Numbered from the stretch's first letter, positions 1 to 8,551 are shown. The stretch is DNA of 56,088 bases from Oscillospiraceae bacterium (GCA_015065795.1 SVPO01000003.1:1-56088); one strand, 5' to 3'. The notes: generated by a model not told the origin, from the letters alone. Made by a program: numbers and translations.

Positions 1-211
1 AATCCAGCACGGCGTAGTTGGTCTGGGTGCCGCCCACGGTGAAATACACCCGTGCGTCGGGACACTCACAGGCGGCGCGGATCTTTTCCTTTGCCGAGGC
101 GCTGTATTCGTCGGTGCCGTAGGAGGCGGTCTGTTCGAGGTTGGTCTGCACCAGCCGCTCGATGATCTCCGGATGGGCACCCTCAAGGTAATCACAGTTG
201 AATCGGTACAT
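1..211 (-). CDS. Threonine aldolase / beta-eliminating lyase family, N-terminal fragment
   Basis: Only the first 70 residues lie in the window; the rest runs off the left edge. The N-terminus (MYRFNCDYLEGAHPEI, then NLEQT and YGTDEY) matches low-specificity L-threonine aldolases, PLP fold-type I enzymes that split L-threonine into glycine and acetaldehyde. The GGTQTN stretch near the cut corresponds to the segment that contacts the PLP phosphate. The start at 211 is preceded on the minus strand by an AGGAG site about seven bases away. The lysine that binds PLP is outside the window, so the exact substrate cannot be judged. Confidence 0.8.
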   Translation of the reverse strand, partial: MYRFNCDYLEGAHPEIIERLVQTNLEQTASYGTDEYSASAKEKIRAACECPDARVYFTVGGTQTNYAVLD

Positions 212-244
212 AAAATATCTCCTGTTGTTCATTATGGGCGGTCA

Positions 245-841
245 TCACACATTTGGCCACATATTCAGGCACCAGCCGTCATCCAGCGGCTCGCAGAAGC
301 TGCTGCACATAGCCTTGTCGCTGCTGCGGTGAGCGCCTGTGGAGTATCCCGGAGTGTGTGCATAGAAGTCCACCCAACAGTCAATGATTCCGTTTTCATT
401 CCCGGAAACTCCGAAAGAGGTGAACCGTCCGCTGTTTTCAAGGGCTTCGATGGCGGCGATCGTCTCGCTGCTCAGTTCGCTCTCGTCCAGCTTTTCATCC
501 AGTATGTACGAGTATACACTGAACCGCTCGCCGTTGCAGGGCTTTCTGATATCAATAATGACCGAGCCGTACTGCGCCAGCTCCTCAGCGATGGTATCCA
601 TCTCGTCAGCGTAGTCCGCCAGAGCCTGCTTGCAGGCTTCCACCTCACTGTTGAAGTCGTCTGTTGCCGCCGTATCCGTGCACACTCTGCTGCCGTTGAT
701 GTAGCAGCCGTCATAATCGCAGCCGGTGAAATCGCAGCCTCCACATTCCCAGTGCCAGAGACCGTTTGTGTCGGGACCGCAGCCGCCCATCATGGCAGCC
801 AGCAGACACAGCATGATAATCGCAGATACAGCTTTTTTCAT
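245..841 (-). CDS. Small cysteine-rich lipoprotein
   Basis: 198 residues. The start at 841 is chosen because a GGAGG-type site lies just upstream and the product then opens with a lipoprotein signal (MKKAVSAIIMLCLLAAMMGGC, hydrophobic core ending in GGC). The reading frame stays open far upstream, but that part has no signal and covers other genes. Residues 21-57 are unusually rich in Cys (seven within about 37 residues, in CGGCDFTGCDYDGC order), which suggests disulfide bonds or a metal site outside the membrane. The remainder is acidic and helical followed by a mixed domain. I do not recognise the family. Confidence 0.75.
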   Translation of the reverse strand: MKKAVSAIIMLCLLAAMMGGCGPDTNGLWHWECGGCDFTGCDYDGCYINGSRVCTDTAATDDFNSEVEACKQALADYADEMDTIAEELAQYGSVIIDIRKPCNGERFSVYSYILDEKLDESELSSETIAAIEALENSGRFTSFGVSGNENGIIDCWVDFYAHTPGYSTGAHRSSDKAMCSSFCEPLDDGWCLNMWPNV

Positions 842-871
842 CGTTCCTGCCTCCAGGCATTGCTGAAGCTG

Positions 872-900
872 ATTATAACACACCAACAGACAAATGTAAA
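872..900 (-). promoter_or_regulatory. Sigma-A promoter of the Cys-rich lipoprotein gene
   Basis: On the minus strand TTTACA and TATAAT are separated by 17 bases, about 30 bases upstream of the lipoprotein start at 841. Confidence 0.65.
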
Positions 901-999
901 TAATCTGTGAACGAATATTCCAACGAATTGTGAAACCCCTGATCAGCAGACCATCTGAAAGCAGCTCAAGGCGCACAAATATCCGGGAGGCGCGCCGTA

Positions 1000-1028
1000 T
1001 TGTCAGGCGTATCTCACTGTGGTATAAT
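1000..1028 (+). promoter_or_regulatory. Sigma-A promoter of the 1061 operon
   Basis: TTGTCA, 17-base spacer, TATAAT, ending 32 bases before the start codon of the first gene of a three-gene plus-strand run. Confidence 0.8.
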
Positions 1029-1060
1029 AGCAAAAAAGCAACAGGAGAGGTAAGGGAAAT

Positions 1061-1768
1061 ATGCAGGAACTTCTTCACGGTGCTCTGGTTTTCTTTCTGT
1101 ATCTGATCCCGGCGGCGTCGATCATGCTCATCGCGCGGCGCATCCTGCGCATCCCGGACGAGCTGTTCCGCAAGATCCTCCATTTTATACTTCTGGGGGC
1201 GTATATTCCGCTGGTATTCGCCTTTGAGACATGGTGGATCGCCGCGGGCTTTGCCGCCGGTCTGATGGTGCTGCTCTATCCCATTCTGTCGCTGGTGGAG
1301 CGGCTTTCGATATTCTCCTCCTTTGTCAACGAGCGAAAGAAGGGCGAATTCAAAAGCAGCATGGTCCTCGCCCTTTCCATGATGGCTATCAGCACCTGCA
1401 TCTGCTGGGGCTGGTACGGCGACCGGCTGCTGGTGCTTGCCTGCGTCTACGCCTGGGGAACGGGGGACGCCTTTGCCGCCCTCGTGGGCAAGCGGTTCGG
1501 CAGGCATAAGATCCGGCTGCCCTTTGCCGACAGCCGCAAGAGCGTGGAGGGCACCGCCGCCATGTTCATCGTCTCCGCCGCTTCCGTGCTCACCGTCCTG
1601 CTGATCCGGGGCGGTCTGAGCGTGGGCAGCTGCCTTATCATCTCCGCTGCCGCCGCGGCAGTGTGCACCTATGTGGAGCTGTGCTCCAAGGGCGGCATGG
1701 ACACCGTCACCTGTCCCATCGCCGCCATGGCGGTCATTCTGCCGCTGACCACGCTTCTGGGAGGTTGA
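1061..1768 (+). CDS. Dolichol-kinase / phosphatidate cytidylyltransferase-like membrane protein
   Basis: 235 residues with about six to seven membrane helices. The segment around residues 18-45 (RRILRIPDELFRKILHF) and the later GTGDAFAALVGKRFG (about 132-146) with KSVEGT (about 157-162) are the usual signature of the family that includes SEC59 dolichol kinase, VTE5 phytol kinase and CTP-dependent cytidylyltransferases. In these, the GDAxAaLvGkrfG and K-x-x-EGt elements form the CTP-binding active site on the cytoplasmic side. A polyprenol or other lipid alcohol kinase is plausible but the substrate is not visible. First gene of a run with the 1773 membrane protein four bases downstream. Confidence 0.75.
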   Translation: MQELLHGALVFFLYLIPAASIMLIARRILRIPDELFRKILHFILLGAYIPLVFAFETWWIAAGFAAGLMVLLYPILSLVERLSIFSSFVNERKKGEFKSSMVLALSMMAISTCICWGWYGDRLLVLACVYAWGTGDAFAALVGKRFGRHKIRLPFADSRKSVEGTAAMFIVSAASVLTVLLIRGGLSVGSCLIISAAAAAVCTYVELCSKGGMDTVTCPIAAMAVILPLTTLLGG

Positions 1769-1772
1769 CGCC

Positions 1773-2411
1773 ATGTCTGACAAGAACACCCGTTCCGGCT
1801 CACGGACGCTGCTGATGTCGGTGCTGATGAGCGCGCCCGGTCCTCTTGTGGTGGGTCTGGGGCTGCTCGCCGGCAGAAGCTCCACCCAGATCGCCGATTT
1901 TGTGCGCCGCACCGCGGAGCTGCTCGCCATCGTGATGTCCTTCGCAGTCTACCGCATCACCACAAAGGACGGCACCTGCCATACCGACCGAAGACAGCGG
2001 CTGGAGCGGCGCTCCAACGCCTTTGTGGGGGCGATGATGTGCATCGGCGGCGCGTTCATGGTGCTGCTGGCGTTCCTTTCGGACAGCTCCGACAAGGGCA
2101 ACGTCATCCCCGGTCTGGTCATTGCGGTGCTGGGCGTCATTGCCAACACCATCTTCTGGATAAAATACGCCCGTCTGAACAAAAAGGAACCCAACGCCAT
2201 CCTGCAGGTACAGTCGCGGCTCTATCGGGCTAAAAGTCTGGTGGACGGCTGCGTCACCGCCGCCCTGCTGTCGGTGGTCATCGCCCCCGGCTCCGCCGTC
2301 TCACGCTGGCTGGATTTCGCCGGATCGCTGATCGTGGCACTGTATCTGGTCTGGTGCGGTATAAAAACCATCATCGAAGCCACAACACAAAACAACACAC
2401 AGGAGGACTGA
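1773..2411 (+). CDS. Membrane protein resembling cation diffusion facilitators
   Basis: 212 residues with about five to six transmembrane helices in a layout like the membrane half of CDF metal-ion transporters: LVVGLGLLAGRSSTQIADF near the start, a charged DRRQRLERRSNAFVGA loop, and a late KSLVDGC helix. It lacks the usual C-terminal cytoplasmic metal-binding domain, and the HxxxD/DxxxD metal sites typical of CDF helices are not convincing. Transport is therefore inferred only from topology. Four bases separate it from the preceding gene, and the next start lies two bases after its stop, so the three genes are probably one transcript. Confidence 0.55.
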   Translation: MSDKNTRSGSRTLLMSVLMSAPGPLVVGLGLLAGRSSTQIADFVRRTAELLAIVMSFAVYRITTKDGTCHTDRRQRLERRSNAFVGAMMCIGGAFMVLLAFLSDSSDKGNVIPGLVIAVLGVIANTIFWIKYARLNKKEPNAILQVQSRLYRAKSLVDGCVTAALLSVVIAPGSAVSRWLDFAGSLIVALYLVWCGIKTIIEATTQNNTQED

Positions 2412-2413
2412 CC

Positions 2414-2806
2414 ATGGAACGCGTATGTCAATTTCTGAAGGATGCAGGAGTCTATTATCTGGCGACCGTTGAGGGCGATCAGCCCCGTGTCCGCCCCTTC
2501 GGCACCGCCCATATCTTCGAGGGCAGACTGTACATCCAGACCGGCAGGGTCAAGCCCTGCTCAAGGCAGATCGCCGCCAATCCAAAGGTGGAGATCTCCG
2601 CCTTCCACGACGGCACATGGGTGCGCATTGCAGGCGAGCTTGTCGAGGACGACCGCGTCGAGGCAAGGAAGTCCATGCTGGACGCCTATCCCAACCTGCG
2701 CGGAATGTACGACGAGAACGACGGCAACACTCAGGTGCTGTATTTCCGCAGCGCCGTCGCCACCTTCTCCTCCTTCACCGCCGCACCGGAAACCGTTGAG
2801 TTCTGA
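2414..2806 (+). CDS. Pyridoxamine 5'-phosphate oxidase-like flavin-binding protein
   Basis: 130 residues. The start at 2414 is preferred over an in-frame upstream start because AGGAGG stands directly before it and the upstream 20 residues overlap the previous gene. The sequence is a split-barrel FMN-binding protein: LATVEGDQPRVRPFGT near residue 17 and TGRVKPCSRQIAANPKVEISA near residue 44 are the FMN/partner contacts seen in the PNPOx-like superfamily. Members reduce or bind flavins, F420 or haem; the exact activity cannot be read from sequence. Last gene of the 1061 operon. Confidence 0.8.
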   Translation: MERVCQFLKDAGVYYLATVEGDQPRVRPFGTAHIFEGRLYIQTGRVKPCSRQIAANPKVEISAFHDGTWVRIAGELVEDDRVEARKSMLDAYPNLRGMYDENDGNTQVLYFRSAVATFSSFTAAPETVEF

Positions 2807-2843
2807 TAAAATCCGACAGGCGCAGGCTCTGTCTCCGCAGCCA

Positions 2844-2872
2844 TTGACAGAAGCCTGAAATTCAGGTATCAT
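2844..2872 (+). promoter_or_regulatory. Sigma-A promoter of the 2977 gene
   Basis: TTGACA, 17-base spacer, TATCAT. Transcription would begin near 2880, which makes an in-frame ATG at 2881 an unlikely start and favours 2977. Confidence 0.7.
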
Positions 2873-2976
2873 GAGCATGAATGATCGGCGCAGAACAGCG
2901 GCCACCGCGCGATATTGTCATCGCCCGCTGCGCTGAGGTGCCGATTCAGAAAATTATGAAACGGAGCGTAACTCGC

Positions 2977-4005
2977 ATGAATCAGTTTTGTTTCAACTGC
3001 GGCGGCAAATTCGTCAACGGCGTTTGCGAAAAATGCGGAAAGACACTCTTTGCTCAGGAAAACGAGCAGAGAGCCATGAACCCCGGTCTGTGCCCCCACT
3101 GTAATGTTCCGTACAACCAATTCGGCACCTGTCCCCAGTGCGGATCCATTTCGGAAAACTCTGTCACTCAGGCTACCCGGGCAACTCAGGCCGTGAATTT
3201 CCCCGAGGAACAGAATGGCGGCACACAGGCAGTCGGCTATCCCGGCGGCTATCAGGCTCCTCCCATGGGCTATCCCGGCAGCTATCAGGCTCCTCCCATG
3301 GGCTATCCCGGCGGATACGCGCCTGCCCGGCAGACCCCCCATAACGGCACTCCCTCCGGCGGCAAAAAGAATTCCAACGCCATCTGGATCGCCATCTCAT
3401 CGGTGGCTCTGATCGCGATAATCGTTGTTGTGGCACTGTTCGCCATAAACAAGGGCGTGTTCAATTCCGGCGGCTCCGGCGGCAACGCCCCCGAGCCTGC
3501 CGCCACTCACAGCACTGCCACAACCACAACCACCGCCGCGCCTACCACTACCACAACCACCGAGCCGGGAAATTATCCTCCCAAGTTCACCAAGTTCACC
3601 GCCTCCTCCTTCTATTACAAGGATGAAGCCAACAAGTGCAAGATCGAGTACGCCTTTGACAACAAACCCGGCACCTGCTGGCAGGACGGCGTGGACGGCT
3701 ACGGCATCGGCGAATGGCTGGAAGCCAGCGCAAGCAGCAACCAGCTTGTTTCCTGCATCACCTTCTACAACGGCTTCCAGAAAAAGAACAGCATGGACCT
3801 GTACAACGGCAACTCCAGAGTCAAGGCCATCACCGTCTACTGGGAGGGCGGCAGCAAGAGCTTCTCTCTGACCGACACCAAGCCGCCTCAGTTCCTCTGG
3901 CTGGACGAGCCGGTCTCCACCCGATATGTCCGAGTGGTCATCGACGATGTCTATGAGGGTGATCGGTACGCCGACACCTGCATCGCCGACATCGTCATTG
4001 AGTAA
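2977..4005 (+). CDS. Zinc-ribbon membrane protein with discoidin/NADase-type C-terminal domain
   Basis: 342 residues. Two zinc ribbons lie at the N-terminus (CFNCGGKFVNGVCEKCG, 5-21; CPHC...CPQCG, 39-56). A Pro/Gly/Tyr linker follows with a direct repeat of 33 bases encoding GYPGxYQAPPM units (about 88-114), then one transmembrane helix (about 135-157), a Thr-rich spacer, and a final domain of about 145 residues. That domain (AFDNKPGTCWQDGVDGYGIG, then RVKAITVYW and STRYVRVVIDDVY) fits the NADase-type glycan-binding, discoidin-like fold. The likely arrangement is ribbons inside and carbohydrate-binding domain outside. An in-frame ATG at 2956 is an alternative start. Function is inferred from domains only. 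Confidence 0.75.
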   Translation: MNQFCFNCGGKFVNGVCEKCGKTLFAQENEQRAMNPGLCPHCNVPYNQFGTCPQCGSISENSVTQATRATQAVNFPEEQNGGTQAVGYPGGYQAPPMGYPGSYQAPPMGYPGGYAPARQTPHNGTPSGGKKNSNAIWIAISSVALIAIIVVVALFAINKGVFNSGGSGGNAPEPAATHSTATTTTTAAPTTTTTTEPGNYPPKFTKFTASSFYYKDEANKCKIEYAFDNKPGTCWQDGVDGYGIGEWLEASASSNQLVSCITFYNGFQKKNSMDLYNGNSRVKAITVYWEGGSKSFSLTDTKPPQFLWLDEPVSTRYVRVVIDDVYEGDRYADTCIADIVIE

Positions 4006-4028
4006 CGCCAATCATATCCGCAGATCAT

Positions 4029-4063
4029 AAAAACCGCCCTCACGCGATGGTGAGGGCGGTTTT
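4029..4063. terminator. Bidirectional intrinsic terminator
   Basis: A perfect 10-bp stem (4034-4043 with 4050-4059) flanked by A and T runs separates two converging genes and can serve both. Confidence 0.85.
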
Positions 4064-4092
4064 GTGCTGACGATCGCTCCGGGCGAGTACGC

Positions 4093-5502
4093 TCAGGGCA
4101 GCGGGACAAAACTCATCTGCGCCAGATCCATCTCATCCATACTCTTTCCATTGGTATCAAGGCAGAACATCATACCGTTGCAGACGCCGAAGATGCATCC
4201 GGGAGCATCCATTTTCTCCGTATTATTGCCGTTCAGATCGCTGCGGTAGACGGTGACGTAACCGTCTCTGTCCTTCAGATTGTAGTATATCTGGGAATTG
4301 TAAATGTAGTAGCCGATTTCCTTCCAATATCTTCCGGCAGAGCCGTGATCTTCGCGGACCACCAGCTCAGGCGAGCCGCTTCCGTCAAGGCGTGTGCGAA
4401 GGATATCGCCGGAACTGACGTAATAAATGTAGTCCCCGTAGATGGCAAGACTACGCACATATGCCTCCAGATCAGGCACGAGATCCAGCCGCTCTCCGGT
4501 GGTGCGGTCGATCCTGAGCAGCGCGTACATGAAGTGCTCCTGACCCAGCACCTCTGTCATATCCTCGGATCTGACGGCAACATACGCGTACTTCTCGGTT
4601 ACTCGGGCGTCATAGATCTCCTCGCTGAGGTCTATCCGTTCAAGTGCCATGACGTGTTCAATATTTACGTCATCATCCAGAATGTCCGTGTCGTACATCA
4701 GGTCGATCACCCATTGCTCACGGTAAGCCGTCAGTGTGCTCTCATCGATATAGAAACTGCCGTACCAGAGCTGTTCTCCCACGGTATACATGGTGGTGCT
4801 GTAATATCCCAGTTCTTCATGCCTCAACTTGTATCCGTCTTCTCCGCGAACATATTCACCGTGCAGGCTGTTTCTGTCCACCGCGACCACTTCACCGAAT
4901 TCATCGACTATATACACATATTTCTCTGTTACTCCCAGAACCCAAGATTCGTTGAATTCATCCTGGTTGTCGTATACGGCTTCAGAATCGCTGATGTTGC
5001 CTTCCGTGCAGCTTATGTGCGACTTTTCCGAGTCCCCTACGATCGTTTCGTCATAGTAGTAGTCGGTGTAGTATATGTCACTGCCGCAGGCAGCCGCGCA
5101 GATCGGTATGCCGCCGTCGCCCCTGACCGCGTTCCTGTCGGCGCCGCTGCCGCCAATGCCGCCAGTGCCGATGCTTACAACGCTGCCGCCCTGACCGATA
5201 ACGCTGCCGCCGCCCATAAGCATCCACGCGGCGACCGCACCTGCGGCAAGAACAAGCACCACCGCAGCCACCCACGGCCACTTGCTCCTTTTCGCTGTTC
5301 CGGAGCTTGAATCCTGCTGATAAACGGGATGATTCTGTCGCGAGGGCATCTGCCACTGAGGTGCGGACTGCCCCTGACCGTACTGCACACCGTACCCGTT
5401 GTTCATCGGGGGTGCCTGTCTCCGGACAAGCTGCACTCCGCAGCATCTGCAGTAATCGTTATGACCGTCCCATGCCGTTCCGCAATTCGGGCAAATAACC
5501 AT
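4093..5502 (-). CDS. Zinc-ribbon membrane protein with propeller-like (DUF5050-type) ectodomain
   Basis: 469 residues. The start at 5502 has AGGAGG seven bases upstream; the ATG 18 bases earlier has its AAGGA too close. The protein begins with a zinc ribbon (CPNCGTAWDGHNDYCRCCG, 4-22), then a Gln/Pro-rich linker and one membrane helix (about residues 75-98). About 350 residues follow that are built of short strands such as GDYIYYVSSGDILRTRLDGS and RSDLNGNNTEKM, typical of beta-propeller-like DUF5050 domains. The kinase at 21290 carries a similar ectodomain, so the two may sense related signals. A ligand cannot be guessed. Confidence 0.75.
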   Translation of the reverse strand: MVICPNCGTAWDGHNDYCRCCGVQLVRRQAPPMNNGYGVQYGQGQSAPQWQMPSRQNHPVYQQDSSSGTAKRSKWPWVAAVVLVLAAGAVAAWMLMGGGSVIGQGGSVVSIGTGGIGGSGADRNAVRGDGGIPICAAACGSDIYYTDYYYDETIVGDSEKSHISCTEGNISDSEAVYDNQDEFNESWVLGVTEKYVYIVDEFGEVVAVDRNSLHGEYVRGEDGYKLRHEELGYYSTTMYTVGEQLWYGSFYIDESTLTAYREQWVIDLMYDTDILDDDVNIEHVMALERIDLSEEIYDARVTEKYAYVAVRSEDMTEVLGQEHFMYALLRIDRTTGERLDLVPDLEAYVRSLAIYGDYIYYVSSGDILRTRLDGSGSPELVVREDHGSAGRYWKEIGYYIYNSQIYYNLKDRDGYVTVYRSDLNGNNTEKMDAPGCIFGVCNGMMFCLDTNGKSMDEMDLAQMSFVPLP

Positions 5503-5832
5503 GTCTGTTTCCTCCTGCATCCTTTTCGATTTCAGCGAACTGTAATCAGCTCAACCGCATTGTAAGCCACCGGATCTTCCAGCCCGAAAGACGATTCACG
5601 ATAATTCACCGGACGGCTTTCACCGCACGGATATTCGGCACAGATATCTGTTTTTGCCGCGTCAATCGGTCAGACGGCTTTCCGACTGTACCGCAGTGCT
5701 CCCCACGGTACAGCAAGCGGCAGGCACGGAGATTTCGAGAAACACCATGGTTTTCCTTAATTTGCTCGATTTTTCATATTTTCACCTATAAGCTGACACC
5801 TTTATGTCAGCAATTTCATTTTCAGACGATCA
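5503..5832. other. Intergenic stretch without recognised features
   Basis: No convincing reading frame, promoter pair or repeat was seen here. It presumably holds the promoter of the 5502 gene, but I could not find a good -35/-10 pair. Confidence 0.5.
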
Positions 5833-6133
5833 TCATCCGAAGGCTTCCTGGTCAATGTAATCGCCGTCGAGGCTGAGATAAACCTCCACACTGAAACCCT
5901 CGCTGAAATAGGGCTCGTATTCCAGAACGACACAATTATCTGTGGCGATGATGTCCTTGAATACCTACTCGTCGCCCTCCAGAACCCATTCGTCGAACTG
6001 CCAGAGGAGCTTGCCGTCACCGGCACGGATCGCCTGACAGCCCCTCATAGCTGAGCACCTGCACGCCGCCTTTGCGGTTGTCGATATGCACTCCTTCGGT
6101 TTTTGCACGGAAATTGCACTTAATTACTTTCAT
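5833..6133 (-). pseudogene. Degraded gene with PQQ-like repeat residues
   Basis: Reading from 6133, the frame gives MKVIKCNFRAKTEGVHIDN and then VQVLSYEG before a shift. A +1 change near 6040 leads into AIRAGDGKLLWQFDEWVLEG, an in-frame TAG near 5965, and then VFKDIIATDNCVVLEYEPYF up to a TGA at 5833. Three blocks of good coding sequence, broken by one frameshift and one stop, indicate a decayed gene of about 100 codons. GKLLWQF resembles a PQQ/propeller blade, like the ectodomain of the neighbouring 4093 gene. No ribosome site is visible before 6133. Confidence 0.65.
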
Positions 6134-6165
6134 TCTTAACCAACATATTCACTTTGTCAACAACG

Positions 6166-6200
6166 CAAAAAGCCGCCGCGGACACGCGATCCGCAGCGGC
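6166..6200 (-). terminator. Intrinsic terminator of tyrS
   Basis: On the minus strand an 11-bp stem with one G-U pair (6190-6200 with 6172-6182) is followed by TTTTT, 21 bases past the tyrS stop. Confidence 0.85.
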
Positions 6201-6220
6201 TTGCATTGACTCTTTCGGAA

Positions 6221-7459
6221 TTATTCGGTGGGAGCAAGAGCCTTGTGGAAGACCTTCTTGCCCTTCCTGATGATGATCTGACCGTCGGCGAAGTCAGCCA
6301 GAGCGACCTTGGCAAAGCCGTCGGTGACCTTGGCGTCGGCGACGGATACGCCGCCCTGCTCGATGAGACGGCGAGCCTCGCCCTTGGACTTGGCAAGTCC
6401 GCAGCGGACCATCATGGCGCTGACCTCGATCTCACCGTCGGCGAAATCGGCTGCCTCCAGCTGGGTGGAGGGCATATCGGCGCTGTCGGCACCAGCACCG
6501 AAGATTGCGCGGGCGGCGGCGCGGGCCTTGTCGGCTTCTTCCTGACCGTGGACGATCCTGGTGACCTCGTAGGCGAGGATCTCCTTGGCGTCGTTGATCT
6601 TGCCGGTGCCTTCCCATGCTGCCATGGCTTCGATCTCCTCAACGGGGATGAAGGTGAGGAACTTGAGGCACTTGATGACGCTGGCATCCTCGGTGTTGCG
6701 CCAGTACTGATAGAAATCGTAGGGGGAGGTCTTTTCCGGATCAAGCCACACGGCGCCTGCCATGGTCTTGCCCATCTTCTTGCCGTCGGCAGTGGTGAGC
6801 AGGGCAAAGGTCATGCCGTATACTTCCTTCTGCTCCACGCGGCGCACGAGATCGATGCCGCCCAGGATGTTGGACCACTGGTCGTCGCCGCCCAGCTCCA
6901 GCTGGCAGCCGTACTGCTGGTTGAGGTAGAGGAAGTCGTAGCTCTGCATGAGCATGTAGTTGAACTCGATGAAGGACAGACCGCGCTCCAGACGGGTCTT
7001 GAAGCACTCGGCGGTGAGCATGCGGTTGACCGAGAAGTGCACGCCGATGTCGCGCAGGAAGTCGATGTAGTTCAGGGGGAGCAGCCAGTCGGCGTTGTTG
7101 AGCATTCTTGCCTTGCCCTCGCCGAAGTCGACCACGTTGGACATCTGCTTGACGAAGCAGCGGCCGTTGTGAGCGATGGTCTCCTTGGTCATCATGGAGC
7201 GCATATCGGAACGACCGGAGGGGTCGCCGACCATTGCGGTGCCGCCGCCGATGATGGCGATGGGCTTGTGGCCTGCCTTCTGCATATGAGCCATGATGAT
7301 CATCTGCAGCAGGTGACCGACGTGCAGGCTGTCGGCAGTGGGGTCGAAGCCGATGTAGAAAGTCACAGGCTCGCCGCTGCCCAGCAGCTCACGGATCTTA
7401 TCTTCGTGGGTGGTCTGGGCTATGAGACCACGCGCCTTGAGTTCGTCGAAAACGTTCAT
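6221..7459 (-). CDS. tyrS: Tyrosyl-tRNA synthetase
   Basis: 412 residues, normal length for bacterial TyrRS, which charges tRNA-Tyr in two steps through tyrosyl-adenylate. Class I signatures are present: HVGH (the HIGH motif, about residue 47) within [15 protein letters not shown], and KMGKT (the KMSKS loop, about residue 225). GGDDQWSNI is the tyrosine-binding region and the C-terminal 70 residues form the S4 RNA-binding domain ([20 protein letters not shown]). It is transcribed alone. The leader between promoter and start is only about 60 bases, so there is no room for the T-box riboswitch often found before Firmicutes tyrS. Confidence 0.97.
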   Translation of the reverse strand: MNVFDELKARGLIAQTTHEDKIRELLGSGEPVTFYIGFDPTADSLHVGHLLQMIIMAHMQKAGHKPIAIIGGGTAMVGDPSGRSDMRSMMTKETIAHNGRCFVKQMSNVVDFGEGKARMLNNADWLLPLNYIDFLRDIGVHFSVNRMLTAECFKTRLERGLSFIEFNYMLMQSYDFLYLNQQYGCQLELGGDDQWSNILGGIDLVRRVEQKEVYGMTFALLTTADGKKMGKTMAGAVWLDPEKTSPYDFYQYWRNTEDASVIKCLKFLTFIPVEEIEAMAAWEGTGKINDAKEILAYEVTRIVHGQEEADKARAAARAIFGAGADSADMPSTQLEAADFADGEIEVSAMMVRCGLAKSKGEARRLIEQGGVSVADAKVTDGFAKVALADFADGQIIIRKGKKVFHKALAPTE

Positions 7460-7522
7460 ATTGACCTCCGATTTTTCAGATCGTATAATACATATAAATA
7501 CGTTCTATGTTGATACCATTAG

Positions 7523-7551
7523 ATTTAATCACATTTTTCGCATAAAGTCAA
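7523..7551 (-). promoter_or_regulatory. Sigma-A promoter of tyrS
   Basis: TTGACT, 17-base spacer, TTAAAT on the minus strand, about 65 bases upstream of the tyrS ATG. Confidence 0.6.
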
Positions 7552-7593
7552 CTGATTTATACTACGGATATACCACAGGAGCATATCCGGGTC

Positions 7594-7710
7594 CTTTGCG
7601 GAAATTACAGAAAACGCCCTGCCTCCCTCCTTGAGGGAGGTGGCACGGCGCAGCCGTGACGGAGGGAGAGAAAGGTCAGACCAATTCTTTGTTTCTCCGC
7701 TTCCGCAAAG
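7594..7710. repeat. MITE-like element with inverted ends
   Basis: A perfect 10-bp inverted repeat (7594-7603 with 7701-7710) encloses a GC-rich palindromic core at 7621-7670 (CCTCCCTCCTTGAGGGAGG, then a second arm ending TGACGGAGGGAG). The inverted ends can be extended inward with mismatches. The core recurs near 40.5 kb in opposite orientation. No coding potential. Confidence 0.6.
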
Positions 7711-7732
7711 ATCGAAAACATAAGGAGCGCAC

Positions 7733-8515
7733 ATGGATCAGGAAAGATTCCTCCGCGCGGTGGAGGCAGCCGCCGCCCGTGAAAAGGGCATTATAATCGA
7801 CGAGGACGGCGTCGCCCGTCAGACCGGCATCGGCACCATGGGCGAAAAGGGCGTCCACAGCACCCTCAAGCACTACTACGAGCCGGATGTTTCCTGCCAC
7901 GAGATCCCCATCGGCGGCTATGTCGCCGACATCGTGGGGGAGAGGGGCGTCATCGAGATCCAGACCGCAGGGTTTTACAAGCTGCGCGAGAAGCTTACCG
8001 CCTTTCTGGAGGCGGCACGGGTGACGGTGGTGTGGCCCTGCGTGGTAAAAAAGAGGCTGATAACCATCGACAAAGCCACCGGCGAGGTGCAGTCGGTGCG
8101 CCGTTCTCCAAAGAAGGCAAGCCGGTACGGGCTGCTGTGCGAGCTGTGGGGGCTGGGCGACCTGCTGCTCCATCCCGACCTGAGCATCGTCATCGCCATG
8201 CTGGAGGCGGACGAATACCGCCCGGCAGGACAGGTCCGCAGCCGTCGCCGACGGGGGGCACTCAACGGCGTGGAGCGCATCCCCACCGCCTTTGTGGGGG
8301 AGATGTGCTTTGACTGCCCCGACGACTATCGCCAGCTTATCCCCGAAGCTCTGCCCGATCGGTTCACCATGGCTCAATTCAGTTCCGCGGCGGGGTTTTC
8401 CTCCCTGCAGACCAGCGGAGCCATCAAGGCGCTGCTGAAGCTGGGTGTCATCGCCGAGGACGGCAGGGAAGGGCGCAGCCGCGCGTTCGTGAAAAGCGGC
8501 ACTGACGCGCAATAA
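7733..8515 (+). CDS. Uncharacterised protein with possible PD-(D/E)XK nuclease-like core and C-terminal winged helix
   Basis: 260 residues, with AAGGAG before the ATG. I do not recognise a named family. Residues 36-78 (GEKGVHSTLKHYYEPD, then GGYVADIVGERGVIEIQTAG) have the spacing of a PD-(D/E)XK core: E38, D66, then E75-x-Q77, preceded and followed by beta strands. The last 60 residues (FSSAAGFSSLQTSGAIKALLKLGVI) look like a helix-turn-helix. The middle carries a basic SRRRRG patch. A DNA-associated role is inference from these motifs only. It stands alone between a repeat and a lipoprotein gene. Confidence 0.55.
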   Translation: MDQERFLRAVEAAAAREKGIIIDEDGVARQTGIGTMGEKGVHSTLKHYYEPDVSCHEIPIGGYVADIVGERGVIEIQTAGFYKLREKLTAFLEAARVTVVWPCVVKKRLITIDKATGEVQSVRRSPKKASRYGLLCELWGLGDLLLHPDLSIVIAMLEADEYRPAGQVRSRRRRGALNGVERIPTAFVGEMCFDCPDDYRQLIPEALPDRFTMAQFSSAAGFSSLQTSGAIKALLKLGVIAEDGREGRSRAFVKSGTDAQ

Positions 8516-8522
8516 TCTGTCA

Positions 8523-8551
8523 TTGCTTTTCTCGTATATATATGCAATAAT
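8523..8551 (+). promoter_or_regulatory. Possible promoter of the 8585 lipoprotein gene
   Basis: TTGCTT, 17-base spacer, AATAAT, just after the stop of the previous gene and 34 bases before the start. Confidence 0.4.

Noticed and set aside
842..1930. Upstream part of a 561-codon minus-strand open frame (245-1930)
   Set aside because: It covers two real plus-strand genes with good ribosome sites; only the part from 841 has a signal peptide and ribosome site.
7460..7560. T-box riboswitch before tyrS
   Set aside because: The promoter lies too close to the start and no T-box sequence or specifier hairpin is visible.
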